From assembly GCA_027012135.1 (NCBI GenBank), contig JALUZF010000083.1:1-34324 (forward strand): a stretch of DNA of 34,324 nt, read 5' to 3'. Each line of letters starts with the position of its first letter. Position 1 is the stretch's first letter. Origin of the DNA: Gammaproteobacteria bacterium. Lineage in GTDB: Bacteria > Pseudomonadota > Gammaproteobacteria > GRL18. A program made the translations under genes and the position numbers. The notes below the pieces were generated by a model that saw nothing but the letters and a program-made list of their open reading frames with translations, ran no database searches and was not told the origin of the DNA. Positions 1-9,123 of the stretch are shown here, one piece after another.

Positions 1-155
1 TGGATAAAATAGGACTAAATTATAAACCGTCAGTGAAACACTGCTTTAAAAGAAACAACAGTTTTTTAAGAGCTTATTAGAAAACTGGCTCTTCTAAAGC
101 AAAACAAGATTACTTTCTTGTTAATTTAAAGTTAACTAATTTTAAGGAAATGAAA

Positions 156-1376
156 ATGAAAAAACTAATTGCTGCTGCTGTAGCTGCTGCCGTTATCGCA
201 CCTGCCAGTGTTATGGCTGCTGGACCGACTCTGTATGGTAAAATCCATAGTGCGGTTGAAATGCACGATAATAATGGTTCTAACGTTTTAGGCGGTACTG
301 TTGCAAATAATGGCGTTAAATATGATGAGTGGTCTTTAAACTCTCGTGCTTCCCGTATTGGTGTTAAGGGTTCTGAAGATTTAGGTAACGGCATGAAAGT
401 CGGCTACTTAATTGAGTGGGGCGTTAACATGACTGGTAATAACGGCAACACTGACCTGTCAGAACGTAACCGTGCCGTAACATTATCCGGTGACTGGGGT
501 ACTATGTTATGGGGTAAATGGGATACTCCAATGAAGACTCTGGGTCGTAAAGTCGATATTTTTGGTGACCGTATTGGTGATAATCGTAACCTGAATACAT
601 TCACCACACTGGATGCACGTGCTGAAAACGTGGTTGCCTATGTAACTCCAAATATGAATGGTTTTACTGCAACTGTTGCCTATAGTTTTGATGCGGTATC
701 TTCTGAACGTGATGATAATGGTGTTCAGACAGGCGGTCAAAATTCTGATAGTAATGCATGGTCATTTAACGCCATCTATAACAACGGTCCTTTAATGGCC
801 GGTGTGGCTTATGTTGACTATAGTGAAGGTACTTTTAGTGTTCCAAGCACTCAAGTTCAACCAATTAATTATCCCACAGCAGCAGCTAATGGCTGTTGGA
901 ATAGTACTACAGTAAATAACTGTGAAAATGAGTCTGCATGGCGTGCTGCGGGTTCCTATAAGATTGGTGATTTCAAAATATTAGCTTCTTATACAGATAT
1001 TTCTAATGCTAATGGACTTGATGGCGCAGATACAAATATCTGGACTTTAGGTGGTACTTATACTATGGGTAACAATGTCATTAAAGTTCAGTATGGTGTT
1101 CGTGATGAATTAGACGACTGGAAAGATGCAACTGGTGCTAAGCAAATTAATAGCGGTGATGAAACCGGTGCAGATATGTGGTCAGTTGGTTTAGATCATA
1201 AATTCTCCAAGCGTACTACAGTATATGCTATGTACTCTACTATGAGTAATGATGACAGATCTAACGGTACTTCCTGGAGTGTAAACAGTGCAGAAGGTCA
1301 AGCTGGCTCAAATGGTGCTGGAACCAGCTTCGAAGATGCTGATTCTTTCGCTGTTGGTATTATCCACAAGTTCTAA
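156..1376 (+). CDS. Outer-membrane general porin (Gram-negative porin family)
   Basis: Trimeric beta-barrel porin that lets small hydrophilic solutes through the outer membrane. The N-terminus (MKKLIAAAVAAAVIAPASVMA) is a clear Sec signal peptide, and the mature part opens with the typical GPTLYGKIHSAVE first strand. Alternating aromatic and polar strands run throughout, with Asn/Asp/Gly-rich loops, and the chain ends in the expected C-terminal aromatic (GIIHKF). One cysteine pair (CWN...NNC, about residues 247-257) could close a loop. I chose the second ATG at 156 because AAGGA at 144-148 is spaced 7 nt from it but only 1 nt from the ATG at 150. It stands alone and is followed by a strong terminator. 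The substrate cannot be read from the sequence. Confidence 0.92.
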   Translation: MKKLIAAAVAAAVIAPASVMAAGPTLYGKIHSAVEMHDNNGSNVLGGTVANNGVKYDEWSLNSRASRIGVKGSEDLGNGMKVGYLIEWGVNMTGNNGNTDLSERNRAVTLSGDWGTMLWGKWDTPMKTLGRKVDIFGDRIGDNRNLNTFTTLDARAENVVAYVTPNMNGFTATVAYSFDAVSSERDDNGVQTGGQNSDSNAWSFNAIYNNGPLMAGVAYVDYSEGTFSVPSTQVQPINYPTAAANGCWNSTTVNNCENESAWRAAGSYKIGDFKILASYTDISNANGLDGADTNIWTLGGTYTMGNNVIKVQYGVRDELDDWKDATGAKQINSGDETGADMWSVGLDHKFSKRTTVYAMYSTMSNDDRSNGTSWSVNSAEGQAGSNGAGTSFEDADSFAVGIIHKF

Positions 1377-1440
1377 TTTAAAAGCTGGTATTAGCAGTTC
1401 TTAAAAAGAACAGACGAATATCAGAATTTAATTAAAACTA

Positions 1441-1475
1441 AAAAAGGGCAATTACTCCGGTAATTGCCCTTTTTT
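1441..1475 (+). terminator. Rho-independent terminator of the porin gene
   Basis: A perfect 15-bp stem (1441-1455 with 1460-1474), a TCCG loop and a run of six T at 1470-1475. The GGGCAATTAC arm sits next to an A-run on the other side, so it may also stop transcription arriving from the minus strand. Confidence 0.93.
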
Positions 1476-1551
1476 AATTCGAATCCCAATCTGAGACACC
1501 CAGTGTGCCGAGCTAAATAGGTAGGATTTTAAGACACCTATCGTTTAGATA

Positions 1552-1725
1552 CTATCCCTTACTTTTTGAAACTCTTTTTTTGCTTAACCAGTCTGATGTT
1601 TTAGCCATCTCTTCCAGAGCTTCAAAACGTTCTTTAGGTGTAAGTTTAAGTGATTGTTTTAACATTAAAATTCGACATCCATCCCAGGTTCCATATTTCC
1701 AGTTGGCCTTGATTTTAGTGCTCAT
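1552..1725 (-). CDS. 57-aa protein overlapping a nucleotidyltransferase gene (putative partner)
   Basis: Small ORF beginning MSTKIKANWKYGTWDG and ending in a Lys-rich tail (SKKRVSKSKG). Its ATG (1723-1725) lies inside the last codons of the upstream nucleotidyltransferase gene, an 11-bp overlap that implies translational coupling. The segment LKLTPKERFEALEEMAKTSDWL looks like an amphipathic helical region. I recall similar WKYGTW...LTP.ERFEALEE small proteins next to nucleotidyltransferases, but no function has been assigned that I can name with certainty. It could be an antitoxin or a substrate-binding subunit. The coupling and the clean reading frame support it as a real gene; the function is inference. 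Confidence 0.68.
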   Translation of the reverse strand: MSTKIKANWKYGTWDGCRILMLKQSLKLTPKERFEALEEMAKTSDWLSKKRVSKSKG

Positions 1726-2227
1726 TTTTGTTTTCTTCCAGAATATATTTTAAGTGTTGTATGTCGTCGATATCTTTATTTCGAGAAACTTTTTGCTTCA
1801 TCTTGATTAATGAAGGGAGTGAAATAACATGAACACTTAAGTCAGTTTCCAGCTCAACCATTTCTGAACAGTTGTATTCAGCATCAAAGTTAAATGGTTC
1901 CGTAATAAAAATATCAAGAGTCGTCTCTGGATGTAAGTCACTGATAAGTGATAAAACCGTCATATTTTTATGTCTGATCCACTGCTCCCGAATTTTAGGG
2001 TTAATTACCTCAGATATTGTGACGGGTACTGCTGGTACATAACCAATATTTTTCAGAGCGGTCAGAGCATTTTTTATATTTTCAGGTATTAATTGAATCA
2101 CAAGATCCAGATCATGTGTCATTCGTTGGTATCCGTGGATATTAACTGCAACGCCTCCAACAATCAGATATCGGATCTTATTGTCATTAAGTGTTTTTAA
2201 AATTTTTTTCAGACTGGATATTTTCAT
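1715..2227 (-). CDS. Nucleotidyltransferase-fold protein (DUF6036/AbiEii-like)
   Basis: 170-aa protein of the minimal polymerase-beta-type nucleotidyltransferase fold. The motif IRYLIVGGVAVNIHG (residues 18-32) is followed by THDLDLVI with the paired Asp residues D39 and D41 expected to bind metal. LDIFI at about 112-116 may carry the third carboxylate. The end of the protein (SLIKMKQKVSRNKDIDDIQHLKYILEE) matches the C-terminal helix typical of this group. Members are often found in toxin-antitoxin or abortive-infection pairs, or as orphan genes in accessory DNA. Here it is the first gene of a two-gene unit with the overlapping 57-aa ORF. No good Shine-Dalgarno is seen before ATG 2227. The target of nucleotidylation is unknown. 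Confidence 0.82.
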   Translation of the reverse strand: MKISSLKKILKTLNDNKIRYLIVGGVAVNIHGYQRMTHDLDLVIQLIPENIKNALTALKNIGYVPAVPVTISEVINPKIREQWIRHKNMTVLSLISDLHPETTLDIFITEPFNFDAEYNCSEMVELETDLSVHVISLPSLIKMKQKVSRNKDIDDIQHLKYILEENKNEH

Positions 2228-2384
2228 TTTTAAATATCATAGACTTAGGGTGGGTATTAAGCAAGTTATCTTAATTAAATGAGTGTAGATTATTGTACGT
2301 AAATAAGATAGACTTATTTAAGAAACAGCGAACCTCAGGGTGAGAGCATACTTTTAATGATTTTTATTTAGACGCAAATACCGT

Positions 2385-2490
2385 ATCCATTGGCCGTACT
2401 CCTTGCTGAAGACGCCGTGAATCCATCCGTGGAGGCTTTTCGGCAGCATCCATGCTGCCGAAACTTCATCAGGAAGCACAGCCAATGGAT
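2385..2490. repeat. 106-bp palindromic repeat (MITE-like)
   Basis: The outer ends form an imperfect inverted repeat of about 26 bp: ATCCATTGGCCGTACTCC at 2385 against the complement of the segment ending GCCAATGGAT at 2490. The centre has a perfect 11-bp stem (2439-2449 with 2452-2462, TTCGGCAGCAT) separated by only CC. Between them lies a short TCCA...TGGA hairpin (about 2422-2433). It has no coding capacity and sits in a 385-bp gap between divergent accessory genes. The nested palindromes look like a miniature mobile repeat. The rest of the gap (2228-2384 and 2491-2612) holds nothing I recognise. Confidence 0.75.
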
Positions 2491-2612
2491 ATTCAGAAGT
2501 TATAAAATTCAAGTTGAACATATTTTAACCAAAGTATGTCCGGCTCTGCAGCAAACCTAACCTGTGCTAACATTTTAGCGACAATTAATACCAAAAAGGG
2601 TATCATAATATA

Positions 2613-3419
2613 ATGAGTTATAAGGATATAACTTCAAAAAGTATTCTCAAAGCGATTGTGCTGGATATGGCACAGTATCTGCTTGATATGCCGCTGGACA
2701 GTGCAGAGCTACTGGAAACAGAGACGCAACGGGTGGAGGACAGGCGGGCTGATCTGGTTGTTAAGGCCCGGCAAAATAAAAAGGAATTTATCCTCCATCT
2801 GGAAGTCCAAAATAATAACCAGAGCAATATGCCATTGCGAATGTTGCGTTATTATACAGATATTGCTCTGAACTGGCCGGGTTATGAGGTGATACAATAT
2901 CTGGTTTATATTGGTAAAGCGCCATTAGCCATGCCTTCAGGTATTGACAGACAGAACCATTTTTACCAGTATCATACTATTGATATGAGACAGTTGGATG
3001 GTTCTCAGTTTTTAAAGCAGAAGGATCCGAGAGCTGTAGTTCTGGCAATTTTATGTGATTTTAAAGGTTGGGGTAAACGCAGTCTGGTTCGGGAAATACT
3101 GCGCCGAATAGCTGAATTGACCCAACAAAATGAATCACACTATCGTGAATGTGTATTGATGCTGGAAATTTTGTCACAAAACCGTGATTTAACACAGATG
3201 GTAAAAGAGGAAGAGTCAATGATATCAGATTTTAAACTGGAGGAATTGCCGTCATATGAAATTGGTTTAGAAAAAGGTATAGAAAAAGGTATAGAAAAAG
3301 GCATAGAAAAAAAACAGATAGAAATAATACTTAAAGCTCATGCGGCCGGCCTGAATACCGCAATAATTAGCCAGATAACTGGTTTATCTGAGCAGGAAAT
3401 AAAAAAAATTTGTCAATAA
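2613..3419 (+). CDS. Rpn-family PD-(D/E)XK nuclease / putative transposase-like protein
   Basis: 268-aa protein resembling the Rpn (recombination-promoting nuclease) group. The predicted catalytic core is D47 (RRADLVV), then E64-x-Q66 in FILHLEVQNN, a form of the PD-(D/E)XK motif in which Gln replaces the last Lys, as is common in Rpn proteins. It continues with the family-typical segment PLRMLRYYTDIAL (about 73-85). The C-terminal part has four repeats of G(L/I)EK, then a helix-turn-helix-like end (ISQITGLSEQEIKKICQ). Rpn proteins cut DNA and promote RecA-independent recombination; some act in phage defence. It is a lone gene beside a palindromic repeat, in accessory DNA. The start at 2613 is the first ATG; AAAGGG at 2595-2600 is a distant ribosome site. 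Confidence 0.82.
   Translation: MSYKDITSKSILKAIVLDMAQYLLDMPLDSAELLETETQRVEDRRADLVVKARQNKKEFILHLEVQNNNQSNMPLRMLRYYTDIALNWPGYEVIQYLVYIGKAPLAMPSGIDRQNHFYQYHTIDMRQLDGSQFLKQKDPRAVVLAILCDFKGWGKRSLVREILRRIAELTQQNESHYRECVLMLEILSQNRDLTQMVKEEESMISDFKLEELPSYEIGLEKGIEKGIEKGIEKKQIEIILKAHAAGLNTAIISQITGLSEQEIKKICQ
3264..3311 (+). repeat. Four tandem 12-bp repeats inside the Rpn-like gene
   Basis: Units start at 3264, 3276, 3288 and 3300 with consensus GGTATAGAAAAA; the first has TTT and the last has C in place of T. They encode GLEK-GIEK-GIEK-GIEK, a charged linker before the C-terminal helix. The unit length is a multiple of three, so gain or loss by slippage would keep the frame. Confidence 0.95.
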
Positions 3420-3471
3420 TTTGGATGATTTGCAAGAGTGATTTGAGTGTGTTTATCATCCTAAATAAAGA

Positions 3472-3514
3472 AACCCTTTTTACTTTCTGTTAATAACAGA
3501 AAGTAAAAAGGGTT
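3472..3514. terminator. 21-bp-arm palindrome between convergent genes (likely bidirectional terminator)
   Basis: The arms 3472-3492 and 3494-3514 are perfectly complementary (AACCCTTTTTACTTTCTGTTA on the left), leaving a TTAATAA-like loop. It lies between the Rpn-like gene (+) and the ComEA-like gene (-). The T-run sits inside the stem, so a read from either side gives A/U pairs near the base. It works plausibly as a shared terminator, but its length and perfection also suit a mobile palindrome. Confidence 0.6.
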
Positions 3515-3565
3515 GCATCCCTGCAGTGATAACACTCCTGAAAAATTTGGAAAAAATCTAAAGGG

Positions 3566-3835
3566 TTAAAATAGTATATCCTCTTTATTCTTTTCTAATG
3601 TTTTAGCTCCAATACCCTTTACCTCCTGCAGGGTTTCAAGGTCTGTGAATTTCCCGTTGGTCTCACGCCAGGCGACAATGGCCTGAGCCTTACTCAAACC
3701 AATGCCTTTAAGACTGTCTGCAATGGTCTGTGCATCTGCTGTATTGATATTAACTGTTTGAGCTGACACAGCAGATGAAAAGGCTAAGGTAAAGATTAAA
3801 GCCATCAGATTAAATCCATATATTATTTTTTTCAT
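3566..3835 (-). CDS. ComEA-like helix-hairpin-helix DNA-binding protein
   Basis: 89-aa secreted protein. Residues 1-25 form a signal peptide (MKKIIYGF...SSAVSA), followed by VNINTADAQTIADSLKGIG and VKGIGAKTLEKN, the two hairpins of the (HhH)2 motif. ComEA-type proteins bind incoming DNA in the periplasm during natural transformation. The short one-domain form with a signal peptide is common in gammaproteobacteria. I chose ATG 3835 because it gives the signal peptide and has AAGGA 7 nt upstream; the reading frame continues upstream but encodes nothing family-like. A prepilin peptidase at the far end of the window fits, but does not prove, a transformation system. Confidence 0.88.
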   Translation of the reverse strand: MKKIIYGFNLMALIFTLAFSSAVSAQTVNINTADAQTIADSLKGIGLSKAQAIVAWRETNGKFTDLETLQEVKGIGAKTLEKNKEDILF

Positions 3836-3972
3836 TGTCTTATCCTTAAATAAATGAGTTTTGATTAACATGTACAGGTTGTTAATTAACCTGTTGAGAA
3901 AATTATAATGATAAAAAAATAAAGTTTTGTAAGAAGAACAATTCAGCATTTGTCAGAATTTGAATTAATTGA

Positions 3973-3992
3973 GTGTAGGTTCAAACCTACAC
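3973..3992. promoter_or_regulatory. Palindrome in the comEA-mlaF divergent region (possible operator)
   Basis: GTGTAGGT and ACCTACAC form an 8-bp perfect inverted repeat around TCAA, extendable to 9 bp. It lies in the 317-bp gap (3836-4152) between the divergent comEA-like and mlaF genes, 9 bp upstream of a TATAAT at 4002-4007. Position and symmetry suit a regulator site; no regulator can be named. The rest of the gap is AT-rich with no gene. Confidence 0.35.
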
Positions 3993-4063
3993 AGTAATTT
4001 GTATAATACCCTCATCGAAAACTGTAATAAAAACTTATCATATAGCGAATTTAAGCTGGTTTA

Positions 4064-4072
4064 TGCTATACT
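4064..4072 (+). promoter_or_regulatory. Candidate extended -10 promoter for the mla operon
   Basis: TGC followed by TATACT forms an extended -10 element about 80 bp before the mlaF start. No good -35 is visible, so this is a pattern call only. TATAAT at 4002-4007 is a second candidate. Confidence 0.3.
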
Positions 4073-4152
4073 ATTTCGCTGTTTATCCTGTACAGCAAGC
4101 ACACTTAACAGGCCATATGACTTAGCCATAAAATTACGGATTCTATATTTAT

Positions 4153-4959
4153 ATGCCGGACAACGAAGACAATCTGGTCAAAATTCGCGGACTGCATTTC
4201 GCTCGTGGTTCTTCCAAAATTTTTACGGGCGTGGATATTGATATTCCCAGAGGGAAAATTACCGCCATTATGGGGCCCAGTGGTACCGGTAAAACAACCT
4301 TATTGAAACTGATTGGTGGGCAGATCAAGCCCCAGCAGGGGACTATTCATTTTCATGGTGAAAACATTCCTTCCATGAGAACCCGCAAGTTATACGAAGT
4401 CAGAAAAAAAATGGGCATGCTGTTTCAAAGTGGTGCCTTGCTGACGGATATGAGTGTTTATGACAATATTGCTTTTCCCCTGAGAGAACATACCCAGTTG
4501 CCGGAAGTCATGATCCGCGATCTGGTTATTATGAAATTACAGGCCGTTGGTCTGCGTGGTGCCCGTCATTTAATGCCCAGCGAGTTATCCGGTGGTATGG
4601 CAAGACGGGCCGCACTGGCACGGGCCATAGCCCTGGATCCGGAAATGATCCTTTATGATGAACCGTTTACCGGGCAGGATCCTATCTCTATGGGGGTTCT
4701 GGTACAGCTTATTCGCTCCATGAATGAAGCTCTGGGTCTGACCAGTGTTATTGTCTCTCATGATATTGAGGAAACCATGGCTATTGCAGATAAGGTTTAT
4801 ATTATTTCCCAGGGTAAAGTGGTTGGTCATGGCAGTCCTGATGAGATAGATAAATCCGATTCTCCCTGGATTAATCAGTTTGTACATGGTGAGGCAGACG
4901 GTCCGGTGCCGTTTCATTACCAGGCGGTACCGTACAAAGAAGATTTACTGGCTCAGTAA
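4153..4959 (+). CDS. mlaF: MlaF, ATPase of the Mla phospholipid transporter
   Basis: 268-aa ABC ATPase that powers phospholipid movement between the outer and inner membranes to keep outer-leaflet lipid asymmetry. Walker A GPSGTGKT is at residues 41-48, the signature LSGGM at 145-149, Walker B MILYDE at 165-170, and the switch His at 203 (VSHDIEE). The GVDIDIPRGKITAIMGPSG entry and the MFQSGALLTDMSVYDNIAFPL segment are typical of MlaF. It heads the run mlaF-mlaE-mlaD-mlaB, with mlaE following after 67 bp. ATG 4153 matches the family start; the ribosome site is weak. Confidence 0.96.
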   Translation: MPDNEDNLVKIRGLHFARGSSKIFTGVDIDIPRGKITAIMGPSGTGKTTLLKLIGGQIKPQQGTIHFHGENIPSMRTRKLYEVRKKMGMLFQSGALLTDMSVYDNIAFPLREHTQLPEVMIRDLVIMKLQAVGLRGARHLMPSELSGGMARRAALARAIALDPEMILYDEPFTGQDPISMGVLVQLIRSMNEALGLTSVIVSHDIEETMAIADKVYIISQGKVVGHGSPDEIDKSDSPWINQFVHGEADGPVPFHYQAVPYKEDLLAQ

Positions 4960-5026
4960 TATGCTTATTAACTCCTGTACTGTCATTTTTGACTGTTTAT
5001 TTAATATGGAAAGCTGAATAATCGAT

Positions 5027-5803
5027 ATGTTTGACTGGTTTGCAAAAATTGGCAGAAGTGCCATTGATTTTTTTGCCCGTTTTGGCAGGGAAATGATACT
5101 GTTTATTCAGACGGTTATCGGGTTTGCCACCCTGATCCCGCGTCCCGGTCTGATCATTGCGCAAATGTATTCCGTGGGTGTGCGCTCCATGCTGATTATC
5201 CTGGTATCCGGCTTCTTCGTAGGTATGGTGCTGGGTCTGCAGGGTTATAATACCCTGGTTGATTTTGGAGCAGAAGAATCTCTGGGTGTGGTCGTTGCTC
5301 TATCACTGGTAAGGGAACTCGGGCCGGTAGTTACCGCTTTATTGTATGCCGGACGTGCCGGCTCGGCCCTGACGGCAGAAATTGGTTTAATGAAGGCGAC
5401 TGAACAATTATCCGGTCTGGAAATGATGGCGGTTAACCCGGTTAACCGGATCCTGGCACCTCGCCTGCTGGCGGGTATTATCAGTATGCCTTTACTGGCT
5501 GCTATGTTCAGTGCCGTTGGGGTGTTTGGCGGCTACCTGGTGGGTGTGGATATGCTGGGTGTGGACAGCGGTGCCTACTGGTCGCAGATGCAGGCGAAGG
5601 TAGACTATAACGATGATATTGTTAACGGTGTTATTAAAAGCTTTGCCTTTGGCATTGTAACCACCTGGATCGCTGTTTATGAAGGGTATTCCTGTATTCC
5701 AACCTCTGAAGGCGTCAGTCGGGCAACTACCCGAACGGTGGTTTATTCTGCCCTGACTGTACTGGGTCTGGACTTCCTGTTAACCGCTTTAATGTTAGAT
5801 TGA
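5027..5803 (+). CDS. mlaE: MlaE, permease of the Mla phospholipid transporter
   Basis: 258-aa inner-membrane permease of the MlaFEDB complex. It begins with an amphipathic helix (FDWFAKIGRSAIDFFARFG), followed by about five hydrophobic segments. The conserved stretch LVRELGPVVTALLYAGRAGSALTAEIGLMKATEQ carries the coupling region that contacts MlaF. GGAAAG upstream is a fair ribosome site. The stop codon overlaps the first possible ATG of mlaD, which points to coupled translation. Confidence 0.96.
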   Translation: MFDWFAKIGRSAIDFFARFGREMILFIQTVIGFATLIPRPGLIIAQMYSVGVRSMLIILVSGFFVGMVLGLQGYNTLVDFGAEESLGVVVALSLVRELGPVVTALLYAGRAGSALTAEIGLMKATEQLSGLEMMAVNPVNRILAPRLLAGIISMPLLAAMFSAVGVFGGYLVGVDMLGVDSGAYWSQMQAKVDYNDDIVNGVIKSFAFGIVTTWIAVYEGYSCIPTSEGVSRATTRTVVYSALTVLGLDFLLTALMLD

Positions 5804-5817
5804 ATGGATTAGAAGAT

Positions 5818-6297
5818 ATGTCGACGACAAGAGCATTAGAAATTTCAGTAGGTATTTTTGTGGCTGCGGGTATTGCTGCCTTGCTGGTATTGGCTGTTAA
5901 TGTCAGTAATGTCAGTACTTTCCATTCCGGCAGTCAGTATACGGTAAAAGCCAGTTTTGATAATATCAGCGGTCTTAAAGAACGTTCTGCAGTGACTATC
6001 GCCGGTGTGACGGTGGGCAGAGTGAAACAGATAGATGTGGATCCGGTTACTTTTGAAGCCGTTGTACAGATGAATATTGACGGTAAATATAATGAAATTC
6101 CCGTAGATTCATCTGCGGGCATCTATACAGCCGGTCTGCTGGGTGAAAAATATGTGGGTATTGAACCCGGCGGGGCACCCGATTTTCTGAAAGAAAACAG
6201 TGAAATTCGTTTGACACAGTCATCCATTGTTCTGGAAAAACTGATCAGTCAGTTTCTGTTCAACCAGTCTAACTCAGATGATAAAAAAGAAAAGTAA
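5818..6297 (+). CDS. mlaD: MlaD, MCE-domain lipid-binding subunit
   Basis: 159-aa membrane-anchored MCE protein that forms a hexameric ring on the periplasmic side of MlaFE and carries phospholipid. A single TM segment lies at about residues 10-30 (VGIFVAAGIAALLVLAV). The MCE domain follows with YTVKASFDNISGLKERSAVTIAGVTVGRV and later IYTAGLLGEKYVGIEPG. The C-terminal helix (SSIVLEKLISQFLF) is the part that lines the ring pore. I prefer ATG 5818, which has GGA 9 nt upstream; the in-frame ATG at 5800 overlaps the mlaE stop and lacks a ribosome site. It is directly followed by mlaB, where mlaC would normally stand. Confidence 0.94.
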   Translation: MSTTRALEISVGIFVAAGIAALLVLAVNVSNVSTFHSGSQYTVKASFDNISGLKERSAVTIAGVTVGRVKQIDVDPVTFEAVVQMNIDGKYNEIPVDSSAGIYTAGLLGEKYVGIEPGGAPDFLKENSEIRLTQSSIVLEKLISQFLFNQSNSDDKKEK

Positions 6298-6302
6298 GCC
6301 CT

Positions 6303-6626
6303 ATGAGCACAAAATCCATAGCACGGCTTGAAAAAACAGCACCGGGTCATTATCAATTAAGCGGTGATCTGAGTTTTCAGAGTGTGCCTGAATTATGGCA
6401 GAAAAATAAAACCGTTTTATTTACGGATGATAATTCAGATCTGGATATTAACCTGGCAGATCTGGAACGTTCTGACAGTTCCGGTCTGGCCATTCTGGTG
6501 GAATGGTTCAGAGAAGCAGAACAGCAGAACAGGAAGATAAATTTTATTAATATTCCACAGCAAATGTATGATATTGCCAGAGTCAGTGGTCTTGATGAGG
6601 TATTGCCTCTTACGGTACGAAAATAA
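6303..6626 (+). CDS. mlaB: MlaB, STAS-domain subunit
   Basis: 107-aa cytoplasmic STAS protein that binds MlaF and is needed for stable, active MlaFEDB. The body YQLSGDLSFQSVPELWQ is the first STAS strand-helix unit, and SDSSGLAILVEW (57-68) is the loop that aligns with D-T-A-G of Escherichia coli MlaB, so S59 stands at the functional Thr position. It starts 5 bp after the mlaD stop. The low similarity usual for STAS proteins means the call rests largely on position. Confidence 0.88.
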   Translation: MSTKSIARLEKTAPGHYQLSGDLSFQSVPELWQKNKTVLFTDDNSDLDINLADLERSDSSGLAILVEWFREAEQQNRKINFINIPQQMYDIARVSGLDEVLPLTVRK

Positions 6627-6697
6627 TTGTGTGCATTTAATTAGCAGCAAATACTGCCCTGATATACCATGTATAAATAAGGCAAACAGGAAATATA

Positions 6698-6952
6698 ATG
6701 ACAACAGATGAAGTAAAAGCGCTTATCGAAAAGGCTATGAACACCCAGGAAGTTAAAGTAACCGGTGATGGCAGTATGTTTGATGTTCTGGTGGTTTCAA
6801 AGCAGTTTGAAGGCCTGACACCGGTAAAAAAACAACAACTGGTATATGCAACAGTCAATCCCCAGATCACCAGCGGTGATATACATGCCTTAACCATTAA
6901 GGCCTACACACCTGCGGAATGGTTAACCGCCAGTAAACTGCAAATTGGCTGA
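6698..6952 (+). CDS. ibaG: IbaG, BolA-family protein
   Basis: 84-aa BolA-like protein. FEGLTPVKKQQLVYATVNPQI and the end IHALTIKAYTPAEW match IbaG rather than BolA. The family binds monothiol glutaredoxins through a shared Fe-S cluster; IbaG is linked to acid stress and envelope balance. The His in DIHALTIK is the candidate cluster ligand. The ribosome site AGGAAA is well placed. Its position between mlaB and murA is the usual one in gammaproteobacteria. Confidence 0.93.
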   Translation: MTTDEVKALIEKAMNTQEVKVTGDGSMFDVLVVSKQFEGLTPVKKQQLVYATVNPQITSGDIHALTIKAYTPAEWLTASKLQIG

Positions 6953-7119
6953 CCTCTACCAGATAAATCTGTTATCCGCATTTACATTCCATCCTCTATT
7001 TTTAATGTACAAGGTTAAATCCCTCAGTGTATTGGTTCCTGAGCTAATAAAGAGTAAAATAGGCTGTTTTATTAAATACCAAAAATCCAGAAAGATTTTT
7101 AAAGAGATAGTATTACTGA

Positions 7120-8379
<1,260 letters not shown>

Positions 8380-8439
8380 TGTCCATCCGGAAATTGTCTT
8401 CCTGGCAACTTGCCGGAATGCAAAATAAAGAGAAAACGT

Positions 8440-9075
8440 ATGAGTAATACCCTGACAATTGCCCTGTCCAAAGGACGCATCTTTAAAGAGACATTGCCCC
8501 TGCTTGCTCATGCGGACATCCATCCTGTTGATGACCCTGATAAAAGCCGTAAGCTTATTCTGGATACTAATCATGATGATATAAAACTGGTGATTATCCG
8601 TGCTACGGACGTACCGACTTATGTACAATACGGTGCGGCTGATGTGGGTGTAGCAGGTAAAGATGTATTAATGGAGCATGGCGGTGAAGGCCTGTATGAG
8701 CCATTAGACCTGAAAATAGCCAAATGCCGTTTAATGACTGCTGGTCCGGTTGAAGACAGGCCGGTTAACGGGCGTTTAAGGGTTGCTACCAAGTTTGTCA
8801 ACACTGCCAGGCGTTTTTATGCAGAACAGGGCATTCAGGTTGAAGTCATTAAGCTCTACGGTTCCATGGAACTGGCACCACTGGTTGGACTGGCGGATCG
8901 CATTGTAGACGTAGTGGATACCGGTAATACTCTCAAAGCCAATGGCTTAACACCCATGGAACATATTGCTGATATCAGTTCCCGCCTGGTAGTCAATAAG
9001 GCATCCATGAAAATGAAGCATCAGCGGATCAAATCCCTGATTGACCGCTTTTCAGAAGCGGTTAATAACAACTGA
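8440..9075 (+). CDS. hisG: HisG, ATP phosphoribosyltransferase (short form)
   Basis: 211-aa enzyme that joins ATP and PRPP in the first step of histidine synthesis. It begins [22 protein letters not shown], and the PRPP loop is seen in [15 protein letters not shown]. It lacks the C-terminal regulatory domain of the long form, so it should need HisZ, which is not in this window. A TTG at 8410 would extend the frame, but ATG 8440 has AAAGAGA upstream and aligns with the family. hisD follows by 48 bp. Confidence 0.95.
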   Translation: MSNTLTIALSKGRIFKETLPLLAHADIHPVDDPDKSRKLILDTNHDDIKLVIIRATDVPTYVQYGAADVGVAGKDVLMEHGGEGLYEPLDLKIAKCRLMTAGPVEDRPVNGRLRVATKFVNTARRFYAEQGIQVEVIKLYGSMELAPLVGLADRIVDVVDTGNTLKANGLTPMEHIADISSRLVVNKASMKMKHQRIKSLIDRFSEAVNNN

Positions 9076-9123
9076 TTTATTTAGGATAGTTCTCCAAAGC
9101 TCACCATATTATCGGAGTGAAAC

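Noticed and set aside
3969-4241. 90-aa open frame overlapping the mlaF start
   Set aside because: It needs a non-ATG start, runs through the promoter region and mlaF in another frame, and has no family-like features.
8440-9075. HisG appears truncated compared with the enteric enzyme
   Set aside because: It is the normal short form that works with HisZ, not a broken gene.
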